A stretch of DNA of 64,000 nucleotides from Ceratopteris richardii. Its lineage: Eukaryota; Streptophyta; Polypodiopsida; Polypodiales; Pteridaceae. A program made the position numbers and the translations under genes. The DNA lies in the NCBI GenBank assembly GCA_020310875.1, contig CM035414.1, forward strand, positions 199,221,760-199,285,759, written 5' to 3'. Below the pieces are notes generated by a model. It was given only the letters and a program-made list of their open reading frames with translations, was not told the origin of the DNA and searched no databases. How positions within the stretch are numbered: position 1 is the stretch's first letter; the number at the start of each line of letters is the position of its first letter. Positions 10,259 to 20,933 of the stretch are shown one piece after another.

Positions 10259-10910
10259 TAAGATTAGGGTTTTAATTAAATATATATAATTAAATATATA
10301 AAATGAAATATATAAAAATAAAAAAATCTGAATATATAAACAAATATATATATAAAATAAGATACTTTTATACATAAATAAATATAAAATGAACTAGTGT
10401 TTTAAAAAATTTAATTAAATATATATAATTAAATATAGAAAATTAACTACATAAAAATAGGATTACATAAGGAATAAAATCTGAATATATAAATAAATAT
10501 ATATATAAAATAAGATAATTATATACATAAATAAATATAAAAAGAACTAGTGTTTTTAATAATTTAATTAATATATATAATGAAATATATAAAATTAAAT
10601 ATATAAAAATAGGTTCACGTACGGAAAAAATCTGAATATATAAATAAATATATATATAAAATAAGATAGTTATATACATAAATAAATATAAAAAGAACTA
10701 GCGTTTTAAATAATTTAATTAAATATTTATAATTAAATATATAAAAATAGGATTAAGTAAGAAAAAAGTTTGAATATATAAATAAATATATATATAAGGT
10801 AGGATAATTATATAGATAATAAAATATGATAAGAACTAGTCATTTAAGTAAAGAAATGAAATATATATGATTAAATATATAAAAATAGGTTTAAATTTAA
10901 TCATTTTAAA
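10259..10910. repeat. AT-rich 130-160-bp tandem repeats
   Basis: Four or five units of TTTTAATTAAATATATATAATTAAATATATAAAA...TCTGAATATATAAATAAATATATATATAAAATAAGATA...AAAAAGAACTAGTGTTTTAAATAATTT. The phrase GAACTAGTGTTTTAAA or a near copy occurs near 10392, 10543 and 10695. Two more units interrupt the 304-bp array at 9040-9310, so both repeat types spread together. Confidence 0.8.
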
Positions 10911-11400
10911 TAGAGTGAATATATATACAATACACGAACACACATACTTATATACCTATCTATATTCACATATATATACATATACACATAGATATACACA
11001 TGCATACATATATATAGATGTTTTAGTTCTAGGTCATTTGGATTAGGGTTTTAGGATTTTAACACCTACATAACATATATACACACATACACATACACAT
11101 ATAATACATATATACATGTATATACACATGTGTATAGAAATATACATAATTTAGGTATAGATCTTTAAAATTAGGGTTTTAGGATTTAGGCATACATATA
11201 ACTTAATTAAGAGGATCAATCAAGAAAAAATCCGAATATATAGATAAAATAGGATATCTATATAGATTAGGGTTTTAAAATTAGGGTTTTAAGTTTTTTA
11301 AGGTATTTAAGTATTTAGGTTTAGTATTTCATATTTAAGTCTTTAAGAGTTAGATTTTTAGGTTTAATAAAAAAACAAATGTGCTAAAATGTCCATATTG
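10911..11400. repeat. Degenerate tail of the telomere-like repeat array
   Basis: One more partial 304-bp-type unit (about 10985-11180, GATTAGGGTTTTAGGATTTTAACACCTACATAACATATATACAC) is followed by fragments with TTAGGGTTTT words. The array stops about 50 bp before the transposase start codon. Confidence 0.7.
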
Positions 11401-11406
11401 TAGCAG

Positions 11407-13415
11407 ATGGCTTCTTTGGATCCTGAAGAGAGAATGGCATGTCCTTGCACACAGTGCAAGTATCAAATTTATCAGAAACAACGGATTTGTACTGCACATG
11501 TTGGAGAGTATGGATCCTTTGATAGGAGTCGACTGGAAAACCTACGATATCATTCGCATGGTCCCCCAGGTGAGCAGATGGACCCAAACGACATTGCACC
11601 GGTAACCTCTCGTGGACAAAAGAGAGCAAAAAAGGACTTAGAGGTACAAGCAAGCACTAATAATATTACACAGAATGAACATATGAAAGAGATGCTTGAA
11701 GCATTTTATGAGATGGAGGAAGATCACGATGTTGAAGAAGGTGTCGAGAGTTTCAAGGACACAACAGAAATCCCACGATTAGAAGTTGATGAAGAATATG
11801 AAAACATGCGAAGATTAGCTCGTTTACCACTTTACAATGGAGCAAAGATATTTGTACTACGTGCTTCACTCGCGATGCTCAATCTGCAATCCATTTATGG
11901 ATGGTCAGATAGTAGTGTCACTAAATTGTTCAGGTAAGTGGAGAACAAATTGGCTTTCATTGTTGTATCATAATAACTTCATTTACTAATATCATTTTAA
12001 TTGCTCATTTTAATCGCTTCATTTACAACAGGTGGAGATGCAAAAAAACTTTTACAGTCCATTGGAATGGATTATACTAAAATTCATGCTTGTCCGAATG
12101 ATTGCATTCTCTTTCGGAATGAGTATGAGCATCTCCACGTATGTCCAAAGTGTGCAGCAAATAGATTTAGAGAAGACGTTACCATGCTTGTTCTTTATGC
12201 GGACCACGGCTCGAAGCACGCTATTCCAAAGCACTACATAAAACTGTCTATGAAGGACATCATAGATATTTGCCTGATGGGCATGTTTTACGTGAAGGAC
12301 AAATTGGTCGACAAGCGCAACACCAAATGAAAGCTAGCGATTGGAAACAACTATGGGATTCAGAAAATCCAGTTGCTGGCATGAAACGGTTGTCCATTTT
12401 TCATGAACTCCCTTATTGGAGTGAATTGGTGATCAATCATTTGGTAGACCCGATGCATATTTTCAAGAATGTGGGAGAGATTCTTTGGAAAACTTTGATC
12501 GGAAAGAAAGAAAGCAAAGCACAAAGGGACGACTTAGAAGAGCGAGGTCGTATGCGAGAGTTGTGGGCAATTACTAAGCCCAACGGAACAGTATCATTAC
12601 CAAGAGCTCCTTGGGTGCTTCGCAGGATGGAAGAGCAACAAGTGAAGAAAACAATTTCAAAGTTTCGTACACCTACTGGATGCATGAGATGTCTAAAGAC
12701 TGCTTTCACATGAAACGACGATCTTGTAGGACTCAAGTCTCATGATTGGCACAAGTCTTTACAGTTTGTGCTCCCTGTAGCTCTAAAAGATTGTCTTTCA
12801 GAGGATGTACGAAAAACCATTTATAAAATTAGTTCTTTAGTACGGTGGATATCTTCTAAAGAGATAAATAGAGATAGCATAGAGAGTGCGAAACTCAATG
12901 CTATCGAAGCTGTTTGTATGGTAGAGAAATACTTTCCCACAAGTATTCTCACTATTCAACTTCATTTACTGGTTCATGTAGTAGATGAAGTTGCAATAGC
13001 AGGAACTGTCCATAGTCGATGGATGTTCTTCTTAGAGCGCTTTATGAAGACATTAAAAGGGTTTGTTCGACACAGAGCACGTCCAAATGGTAGCATGGCA
13101 GAGGGATGGCTTGTACAAGAATCTCTAGTATTCATAACTGAGTTTCTACGTATATCGGATCCCAAAATGCCTCGCTTATGGAGCGATGATGAAGATGTTC
13201 GTCTCGTAGGCGATGAACCACAAGGTAAAGGATTGCAAAGAAAAATGGATGCAGCTTTCAGAGAGAAGGCAATGAAGTTTTGCATAGTTAACTATGAGCC
13301 TATGCAAAAGTGGTTAGAAAGGTATCAACTTGCCAAGGAAACTAACGCAAAGGAAAGAGCTCAGTTTCGAAGAAATCGTTCCACTCGATTTTTACCTCTT
13401 CCAGAAAATCTTTGA
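11407..13415 (+). pseudogene. CACTA TNP2-type transposase (main part), disrupted
   Basis: TNP2-like transposase cuts and joins element ends. Exon 1 (ATG at 11407, right after an acceptor) encodes the transposase-associated N-terminal domain with CPCTQCKYQ and YHSHGPP. It continues through RLPLYNGAKIFVLRASLAMLNLQ to a GTAAGT donor at 11934. The next block (12031 on) reads GDAKKLLQSIGMDYTKIHAC and HVCPKCAANRF. After a frameshift near 12190-12235 comes HQMKASDWKQLWDSENPV, NHLVDPMHIFKNVGE, then an in-frame TGA at 12711, then GLKSHDWHK, FVLPVALKDCLSEDVR, SSLVRWISSKEI and WMFFLERFMKTLKGFVRHRARPNGSMAEG to a TGA at 13413. A predicted intron (11934-12031) joins out of frame, and a piece between the two exons seems missing compared with the family. 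The protein cannot be made intact. Confidence 0.88.
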
Positions 13416-14203
13416 CCTCTCCCACCTTTTCCAACCAGCAGATGGCTAGATGCAGCGGCTTCACAAGCAAAGGCAGCGGGTGAAGATATCTCTGAAGAAG
13501 AAGAAGAACTCGCAAAAGGATGTGATTGGGAGTATATTAAATACGGTGCACTATGGTCTCATGGACGGCACTTTCGAATCGCACGAATCGATCAAAATAG
13601 GGCTACTTTTGATAGTGGAGTGATGGTGATTTTTTTGCAAGAAAGTACGGCGAGTGCAAGAGATGATGATGCTCTAGAAGGCGAGTTGGAGACATCTTGA
13701 AACTATCTTTTAGAAAGTTTGATTACTTTATTTTTGACGTGAAATGGTTCAAAGTAGTCACCTCTGGAAGAAACGCAACAGTGAGACGGGATAAGAGCGG
13801 TTTGCTTCAAGTCCACTCCACAAGATTATGGACACATGAAACGGATACATTTGTACTTCCCGAACACTGTGAGCAGGTTGTTTTTATACGAGATTCAAAA
13901 GACCCAGAGTGGCTATTTGTTTTACAAGTCTCTCCACGTAGTAGACAAATTTTTGAAAACATAGATGTAGAAGAAAGTCCATCTCTAATGGACTCAGAGA
14001 TTCATTCGATAGCTGAGGAGGAAGAGATCATTGTTCGAGAAGAAGAGGTCATTGAAGAAGAGGTCATTGTTCGAGAAGATGAAGCAATAGATGATGATCA
14101 GGAGGAAATGAGCATAGCAAGCGATTTAGAAGCCATCAATATAGAGATTGATATTCTCGGTGCATCGGATCTTCAAGAGGATGCTAGAATAGAGGACTTT
14201 TGA
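13416..14203 (+). pseudogene. CACTA transposase C-terminal part with DUF4216
   Basis: After the stop at 13413-13415 the same frame continues with RWLDAAASQAKAAGEDISEE, DWEYIKYGALWSHGRHFRIA and FDSGVMVIF to a stop at 13698. A shifted frame then gives FDYFIFDVKWFKVVTSGRN, DKSGLLQVHSTRLW, DTFVLPEHCEQVVFI and DSKDPEWLFVLQVSPRSRQIFE, which is the DUF4216 region common behind TNP2 domains in plant CACTA elements. The tail is strongly acidic (EEEEIIVREEEVIEEEVI) and ends at 14203. At least one stop and one frameshift separate it from the main domain, and a short stretch before FDYFIFD that the family has is missing. Confidence 0.85.
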
Positions 14204-14308
14204 ATAAAACACTTGTACGTACCAGTTTTTGGTTTTTTTTTTGTTTATTCCCTATATTATTTTTCTTATCACATGCTAATTATTTTAGTTCTTTTATTAT
14301 AGAGCACA

Positions 14309-14382
14309 ATGGGAGACAGTCCTCCAGTCACTCCACATTCCATGACAGAGGAGCAGTTTTTGGAGTTCATCTCTCAGGTCCC
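14309..14382 (+). pseudogene. CACTA second gene, 5' part, cut by the copia insertion
   Basis: An acceptor-like TTTATTATAG is followed six bases later by an ATG opening MGDSPPVTPHSMTEEQFLEF and ISQVP, up to the copia LTR. The second gene of En/Spm-type elements encodes a TNPA-like accessory protein that binds subterminal repeats; I assign this role by position only. The continuation lies 6.5 kb downstream at 20934-21387. Confidence 0.6.
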
Positions 14383-15655
14383 TGTTGGAGCAAGTCTATG
14401 ACAAGCCTAAGTATTGGCTTGAGTCTCACAAAGTCATAAAAGAAGCCTTAAAATGAAGACTATGTAAAGTTCACTTGTGAACTACCTCTTGTAACTTTTG
14501 AAGAGTTTACTTAATGTAAAAGTAAGAGAATCTTAAGTGGTTGAGTCCACTTGATCAAGAATGGAAAGAGGAGCCACGAATTCGTGATTTGTGGTAGGTA
14601 GAGAATCAAATCAATCATTGAGTGATTGGAGAGTGATTGAGGGAAGTTAGCCTCCCAAACTCAACTATAAATAGATGGCAGTTTTAGTCGTGGTTAGAGA
14701 GACCTATGTGAAGACCTCCAAGAGCTGAGCTTTATGCCATATCAAGGTGTGATTACAAGGAACACATATGTATCAGTAAGTCATTGTATTGTACAAGCAA
14801 TATACTTTCATTTTCATGATTATTTGAGTTCATCTTTCCATGTTCTTGTGAAGTGTACTACTCACTGCCATTACTCTGAGTTTTCTCAGTCAGCTTGTAG
14901 AGATGTTTTCTCTGAGCTTGGTGCATCATTTTCAGTGATTTAACTTGTTAAAGTTAGCTCTATAAGTCTACTATATGCTCATAAATTTTCATGTCATTTG
15001 GATGTTGCAATCTTCAGTTATGTTCATTTGAAGTCAACAGGGTCTGTTCATCTTCACTTCTCTGTCAGGTACCCGACTTTTTCACTCATCTTGTCAGAGC
15101 CATTTCTCAGTGGTTACTTATCCAAATTCAGTGATTTAAAGCTTGTTGGATTCAGCTTACTGTTTAGTATAACCATACACATTTTCATAATCATTGGATT
15201 TCTACATTTTGAGTTATGGTGATTTTTCTTGCTCACTGGTCTATTTCTGTAGCAGCTCGTGAAAATCGGGATGATGTCATCACTTGTTAAAACTCATTCT
15301 CAGTGTGTGCTTTGTTATTTTTGATGAGATTACTCTTGAAAGTTAGCTCTTTAAGCTACCTAGACTTCCCCAAGATGAATTAAGCTAATTGCTGCTGTGC
15401 TCAGAGAATTAGGTAAAACACTAGAGAGGTGTATGAACCAAGAATAGCAAGTTTTCACCTCTGAGCTAACTCCAACTTATCTATTTTGATCTATCTTTTT
15501 GAGAGTGATCTTCCAAGGTACATAGGGTTTCTAATACATCCATTGGCAAGCTAAAAGGGCCCACCATCTACTCCTAGAGTTCAATTGGCTGGTGTAGATC
15601 AAGGATTTTGCAACACCTTTTCATCTTCAAGCACATACCTATCCATCTCTTCACA
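14383..15655 (+). repeat. Copia 5' LTR (complete)
   Basis: It starts TGTTGGAG and ends TCTTCACA one base before the primer site. It includes a TATA box (CTATAAATAG, 14665-14674) about 30 bases upstream of the AGAGAGACC region that would begin the transcript. Small frames inside it are LTR artefacts. Confidence 0.88.
14665..14674 (+). promoter_or_regulatory. TATA box of the copia 5' LTR
   Basis: CTATAAATAG lies in the U3 region, with an identical copy at 20192-20201 in the 3' LTR. Position and sequence suit the RNA polymerase II promoter of the element. Confidence 0.6.
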
Positions 15656-15656
15656 G

Positions 15657-15672
15657 TGGTATCAGAGCCAGG
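15657..15672 (+). other. Copia primer binding site
   Basis: TGGTATCAGAGCCAGG is the sequence complementary to the 3' end of plant initiator tRNA-Met, standard for plant copia elements. It sits one base after the LTR end. Confidence 0.92.
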
Positions 15673-15681
15673 TTGGACAAC

Positions 15682-16764
15682 ATGGTAGATGGATTTCCTT
15701 CATCAATTGACAAATTGGACAGAGGTAACTACTCAGCTTGGTCATTAAGGATGGAAGCTTATCTCCAAGGTAGAAGTTTATATGGTTATGTGGCTGGAGA
15801 TGAAGTTATGCCAAGTTTTAGGAACAAAAGTCAACCAACACAAGAAGAGCAAGAAAGATTGAGCACATGGTGCTCCAAGGATGCACTTGCAAGGTCTTAT
15901 CTCCTCAACTCTATCTCAGATTTTTTGTTGCCTCACATTAGAAGTTGTAAGACATCTCAGGAAGTGTGGGATGCACTTGAAGCTTTCTTTTCTTCAAGTA
16001 CCAAAGCTAGGAAGCATCAACTATGGCTGGATTTCACAACTCTCAAGAAGGCTCCCAAACAAAATGTGACTGATTTTGTCACAAAGCTCAAGGACATAGC
16101 AGATCAGTTGGGAAGCATTGGAGAGGTAATAGATGAAGAGCAAATTGTAAGGCAGGTCATCAATGGCTTGAAGGCAGATGACAAGTGGGAAGCATTCACC
16201 ACAGCTATGGATTTCTACATGGACATGCATGTACCTGATTTCAACACACTCATTGGACAACTACTTACTCAAGAGGCAAAGCTTATCAAAAATGGAGAAA
16301 GCTCTAAAGGTAATCAATCTTCAACTTTATACACGGATAAAAGCAAGTCTAAAGATAACAAAGGAAAGGCAAAGAAAGTGGATGATGAAGCAGGTACATA
16401 TCAAGCTAACTATGCAGGTAGAGGAAGACATGGCAAAGGTAGAGGAAGAGGAGGTAGACAAGGCAAGGGGAGATCCCAAGACTCCAACTCATGTTCTATT
16501 TGTGGATTAACTAATCATACAACTGAAAATTGCTATAGGAATTCCAGGAATCAAAGAGGCAGAGGATACAATAGAGGAAGTTATGGCTACTCAAGAGGAA
16601 GGTTCAACAACTACCATGGCAACTACAACAACTACAATCATTCAAACTATCAAGGAGGCTACAAAGGAAGGAGAGACTACAATAACTACACAGAAGACTC
16701 AAACAAAGAGGATTCATTATTGATCAGCCACAAGGTAAATCTGATGAGCATGTTTTCTACATAG
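15682..16764 (+). CDS. Copia gag (capsid and zinc knuckle)
   Basis: The first ATG after the primer site opens MVDGFPSSIDKLDRGNYSAW, the usual start of copia gag (recognisable by the NYSAWSLRMEAYL block). A UBN2-type capsid region follows (VWDALEAFFSSSTKARKHQL, FVTKLKDIADQL, QVINGLKADDKWEAF). Then comes a basic Gly/Arg-rich stretch and one CCHC zinc knuckle, CSICGLTNHTTENC, at about 16492-16533. A Gly/Arg/Tyr/Asn-rich tail follows. The frame ends at 16764 after leaving the pol frame near 16719. Copia elements usually have one continuous gag-pol frame, so the shift is probably a mutation, not a programmed event. Confidence 0.88.
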   Translation: MVDGFPSSIDKLDRGNYSAWSLRMEAYLQGRSLYGYVAGDEVMPSFRNKSQPTQEEQERLSTWCSKDALARSYLLNSISDFLLPHIRSCKTSQEVWDALEAFFSSSTKARKHQLWLDFTTLKKAPKQNVTDFVTKLKDIADQLGSIGEVIDEEQIVRQVINGLKADDKWEAFTTAMDFYMDMHVPDFNTLIGQLLTQEAKLIKNGESSKGNQSSTLYTDKSKSKDNKGKAKKVDDEAGTYQANYAGRGRHGKGRGRGGRQGKGRSQDSNSCSICGLTNHTTENCYRNSRNQRGRGYNRGSYGYSRGRFNNYHGNYNNYNHSNYQGGYKGRRDYNNYTEDSNKEDSLLISHKVNLMSMFST

Positions 16765-19700
16765 ATTCAGGTTGTTCAAATCATGTGGCAGGAAATGTGG
16801 CACTCCTATCAGATTTAGAAGATCCAAGGAATAAGCATGAGGTACAAACAGGAGATGATACAAAACATCTTGTGGAGAAAATAGGCAATGTCAAAGCACC
16901 TGATGGAAACATCAACCTACTCAGTAAGGTACTCTATGTCCCTACCATTACAAAGAATTTGATAAGTGTTGGGCAGATAGTAGAGAAAGGGTTGCAAGTC
17001 AGGTTCACAAAAGCAGGAGCATTTGTTGAAGATCCAAGTCAAGGATTCAGAAGAATTGCAAAAGGTGAAAAGACAGGTAGATTGTTCACATTTGAATTAC
17101 AGGATACTAGAAACATTGCTCTCTTTAATTGTGGTAGTCAGACACTCACAGAATTGGAAGTATGGCACAAAAGGTTAGCACATATTGGTGAAAGGTAATT
17201 AAAGCAAATCTACAGGGACCAAAGTGTACTTGGACTTCCTAATTTATCAAAACAACATATGATTTATAAGTGTAGTGCATGTCAATTTGGAAAGTCTCAC
17301 AGGTTACCATTCATGAAGAAAGGTTATATGCATGGAGATCTCTTGGAGTTGGTTCATACCAATGTATGGGGACCTAGCAAGGAAGCTTCAATATCTGGAT
17401 CAAGGTATTATGTTTCCTTTATTGATGATTGCAGCAGATGGACTATCCTATTCTTTATGAAACACAAAGATGAAGTTTTTTCATGTTTCAAAAGATATTT
17501 GGCTCTTGTGGAGAATCAAACAGGTAAATCACTAAAAAGGCTAAGGTCAGATGGAGGGGGAGAATATTTCTCCCATGAGTTTGATTCTTTTCTTCAAGAA
17601 AGAGGAATCAAAAGAGAGGTAACTACAAGGTACACTCCTGAGCAAAATGGAGTGGCAGAAAGGAGGAATAGGACGATTGTTGAAGCTGCAAGGTCTATGT
17701 TAAATGAAAAGCATTTACCTAATTACTTATGGGCTGAGGCTGTATCTACAGCCACTTACTTGATTAACAGGTTGCCTTCAAAATCCCTTGATGGGATGAC
17801 TCCATATGAGGCTTGGAATGGAAGAAGACCAAGCTTAGATCATTGTAAAATTTTTGGATGTATTGCTTTTGCTCATGTTCCTTCGCAGGTTAGAGGCAAG
17901 ATGGATCCAAAGGCAGAAAGGTGTGTATTTATTGGATATGACAACAATCAAAAGGGCTACAGATTATACAACCCTACCAACAAAGGATTCTTGGTAAGCA
18001 GAGATGTAGTTTTTGATGAGAACATTTCATGGTATGAAGATTCATGGAGGAACCTCAATTTACCATATGATCTTGAAGAAGATTTTCCAAAGCTTGGTAG
18101 AGAACAATCAAAGATTGAAGAACAAGACACCTCAGAGCATGATGAAGAATCTCACATGGAAAAGATCAAAGCATGGAAGTCTAAAGGTAAAGCAAAATTG
18201 CAGGAACTTGGACATGAAGCAGAATCATCACATCATGGCCTAAGAAGATCTATGAGGGAAAAGAAAAAACCAGAAAGGTATGGGTTTGACACCTCATTAG
18301 TAACTAAACATTCTATCTACATAGCACAGGACATAAACCAAGAGGAGCCATCATCATTTGAAGAGGCCAAAGCAAAAACAAAATGGAAGCATGCAATGAA
18401 GGAAGAGATCGAAGCACTTGAGGAAAACAACACTTGGGATTTGGTGCCCAAGACTTCATCCATGAAGGTAATAGGCTCAAGATGGGTCTATAAACTCAAG
18501 AAGAATTCTGATGGTTCAATTAACAGGTATAAGGCAAGGCTTGTGGCAAAAGGCTTTGCACAAACTCAGGGAATTGATTATGAGGAGACTTTCTCTCCTG
18601 TGGCAAAGATGCCTACTATTAGGGTTTTGCTTAGTATTGCCTCTTCCAAGAATTGGAAGATACTTCAACTAGATGTAAAGAATGCATTCTTGAATGGTTG
18701 GATAACAGAAGAGGTATATATGGCACAACCACCTGGTTTTGAGAATCAAGTTTATCCTGATTATGTGTGTAAACTTAACAAAGCATTGTATGGTCTCAAG
18801 CAAGCTCCAAGAGCTTGGAATTTCAGGCTTGTTTCATTCTTGCAGGACAAAGGCTTTCAACCAAGCAAGGCAGATCCTTCACTCTTTATTAAAAAGAGTA
18901 ATTCCGAGGTCATCTATCTATGTGTATATGTAGATGATATTATATTGACAGGAAATGATGCAGATGGTATGAAGAAGATCAAAGATCATATGAGAGAAGA
19001 GTTCAAGATAAGTGATTTGGGTTCACTTACCTACTTCCTAGGTTTGGAAGTTGTCTACAAAGATCATGGTTTGTTTCTCACTCAAAGGAAGTACATTAAG
19101 GACATGTTGGCAAAATTCAAGATGCAAGATTGTAAGATTGCAGGTACTCCAATGGAGGTCAATCACAAATTGAGCTCACATGAAGGTGATCTCATAGAGG
19201 ACATCACATCATATCAAAGTCTAGTGGGTAGTCTCATTTATGCCACATTGACAAGAGTAAATATATGTTACAGTGTGAGTGTGCTAAGCCAATTTATGCA
19301 CACACCAAGGAAACCACATATGGATGCTGCCAAAAGGATTCTCAAGTATCTCAAAGGAACCATAAATGAAGGACTTTATTATCCTTATGTATCTGATTTA
19401 GGTTTGAAGCTATTTTCTGATGCAGATTGGGCTGGCTCCAAGGAAGATAGAAGGAGCACTTCAGGTTATCTTACCTTTGCAGGTTCAAAGCTTATTTCAT
19501 GGTCATCCAAGAAGCAACCCATAGTTGCTCTCTCTTCTACTGAAGCTGAATATAGAGGTCTTGCCATAGCTACACAAGAAGCTATGTGGATGAAGACATT
19601 ATTCAAAGATCTTGGATTGGAGTTTGGAACTCCAACTATTTTTGGTGACAATATGAGTTCTATTCACTTGGCTGCTAATCCTATTTTTCATGCAAGGACT

Positions 19701-19877
19701 AAACATATTGAAGTTCATTATCACTATGTACGAGAGAAGGTTCTAAGCAAAGAGATTCAAATATCATATGTGTCCACTCATCAACAATGTGCAGATATTC
19801 TAACCAAAGCATTGGATGGTACAAAGCTTTGCAAATTCAAGGCTATGATAGGTTTGCAGGTAATCTTGGAAGATTGA
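16719..19877 (+). pseudogene. Copia pol: protease, integrase, reverse transcriptase, RNase H
   Basis: In the third frame from about 16719: protease DSGCSNHV (16764 on); GAG-pre-integrase with WHKRLAHIG, then a TAA at 17196-17198, then CSACQFGKSHRLPF. Integrase has HTNVWGP, where Asn (AAT, 17361-17363) replaces the first catalytic Asp, RSDGGGEY and NGVAERRNR. Reverse transcriptase has WVYKLKKNSDGS, RYKARLVAKGFAQ, QLDVKNAFLNG and YVDD (18927-18938). RNase H has SDADWAGSKEDRRSTSGY, SSTEAEYRG and HIEVHYHYVREKV. It ends at 19877, 22 bases before the polypurine tract. Apart from the stop, the frameshift and the Asp to Asn change, it looks well preserved. Confidence 0.93.
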
Positions 19878-19898
19878 AGACCTCAAACATACTTGGCT

Positions 19899-19909
19899 TG
19901 AGGGGGAGC
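19899..19909 (+). other. Copia polypurine tract
   Basis: GAGGGGGAGC directly precedes the TGTTGGAG of the 3' LTR. It is the expected plus-strand primer position. Confidence 0.85.
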
Positions 19910-20933
19910 TGTTGGAGCAAGTCTATGACAAGCCTAAGTATTGGCTTGAGTCTCACAAAGTCATAAAAGAAGCCTTAAAATGAAGACTATGTAAAGTTCA
20001 CTTGTGAACTACCTCTTGTAACTTTTGAAGAGTTTACTTAATGTAAAAGTAAGAGAATCTTAAGTGGTTGAGTCCACTTGATCAAGAATGGAAAGAGGAG
20101 CCAGGAATTTGTGATTTGTGGTAGGTAGAGAATCAAATCAATCATTGATTGATTGGAGAGTGATTGAGGGAAGTTAGCCTCCCAAACTCAACTATAAATA
20201 GATGGCAGTTTTAGTCGTGGTTAGAGAGACCTATGTGAAGACCTCCAAGAGCTGAGCTTTATGCCATATCAAGGTGTGATTACAAGGCACACATATGTAT
20301 CAGTAAGTCATTGTATTGTACAAGCAATATACTTTCATTTTCATGATTATTTGAGTTCATCTTTCCATGTTCTTGTGAAGTGTACTACTCACTGCCATTA
20401 CTCTCAGTTTTCTCAGTCAGCTTGCAGAGATGTTTTCTCTGAGCTTGGTGCATCATTTTCAGTGATTTAACTTGGTAAAGTTAGCTATATAAGACTACTA
20501 TATGCTCATAAATTTTCATGTCATTTGAATGTTGCAATCTTCAGTTATGTTCATTTGAAGTCAACAGGGTCTGTTCATCTTCACTTCTCTGTCAGGTACC
20601 CGACTTTTTCACTCATCTTGTCAGAGCCATGTCTCAGTGGTTACTTATCCAAATTCAGTGATTTAAAGCTTGTTGGATTCCGCTTACTGTCTTGTATAAC
20701 CATACAAATTTTCGTAATAATTGGATTTCTACATTTTGAGTTATGGTGATTTTTCTGCTCACTGGTCTATTTCTGTAGCAGCCCGTGAAAATCGAGATGA
20801 TGTCATCACTTGTTAAAACTCATTCTCAGTGTGTGCTTTGTTATTTTTGATGTGATTACTCTTGAAAGTTAGCTCTTTAAGCTACCTAGAATTCCCTAAG
20901 AGGAATTAAGATAATTGTTGCTGTGCTCAGAGA
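19910..20933 (+). repeat. Copia 3' LTR, truncated at its 3' end
   Basis: It matches the 5' LTR from its first base to position 15407 of the 5' copy (CTGTGCTCAGAGA). It then changes abruptly to the CACTA second gene. The last 248 bp of the LTR (15408-15655 equivalent) are missing, so a deletion has removed the U5 end and any target duplication. It also has a TATA box at 20192-20201. Confidence 0.88.

Larger units (their letters stand above)
7864..11406 (+). other. Predicted 3.5-kb intron of the CACTA transposase gene, filled with tandem repeats
   Basis: A GTAAGTG donor at 7864 and an acceptor TGTAGCAG ending at 11406, one base before the transposase ATG, bracket a region without coding capacity. 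It contains a GA tract (7890-7930), a 600-bp CA/TG-rich block, about six units of a 300-bp repeat with TTTAGGG-like motifs, and AT-rich 140-bp units. The intron assignment rests on splice consensus and position. Confidence 0.45.
14383..20933 (+). mobile_element. Ty1/copia LTR retrotransposon inserted in the CACTA second gene
   Basis: A 1273-bp 5' LTR starting TGTTGGAGCAAG, a tRNA-Met-type primer site (TGGTATCAGAGCCAGG), gag, pol (protease, integrase, RT, RNase H), a polypurine tract and a 3' LTR lie in order. The two LTRs look very similar by eye, with scattered substitutions. The 3' LTR lacks its last 248 bp, and no target duplication can be found at the ends. Gag and pol are separated by a frameshift, pol has one stop, and an integrase catalytic residue is changed. 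Confidence 0.93.

Noticed and set aside
10443-10679. 78-codon minus-strand hydrophobic frame
   Set aside because: Translation of AT-rich tandem units. No conservation beyond the repeat.
8521-11350. Interstitial telomere
   Set aside because: TTTAGGG-like words occur but only one or two at a time inside 304-bp units, never as a pure (TTTAGGG)n run, so a chromosome-fusion relic is not supported.
14734-15222. Small frames 14734-14943 and 14998-15222, conserved at 20261-20470 and 20525-20749
   Set aside because: They are conserved only because they lie in the two copies of the copia LTR.
16719-16764. Programmed gag-pol frameshift in the copia element
   Set aside because: No clear slippery heptamer and structure was seen, and plant copia elements normally use one frame. 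A simple mutation is the better explanation.
20915-20933. Start codon of a 157-codon frame at 20915
   Set aside because: The first codons are LTR sequence. The true gene begins at 14309 and the ATG-like start is created by the insertion joint.
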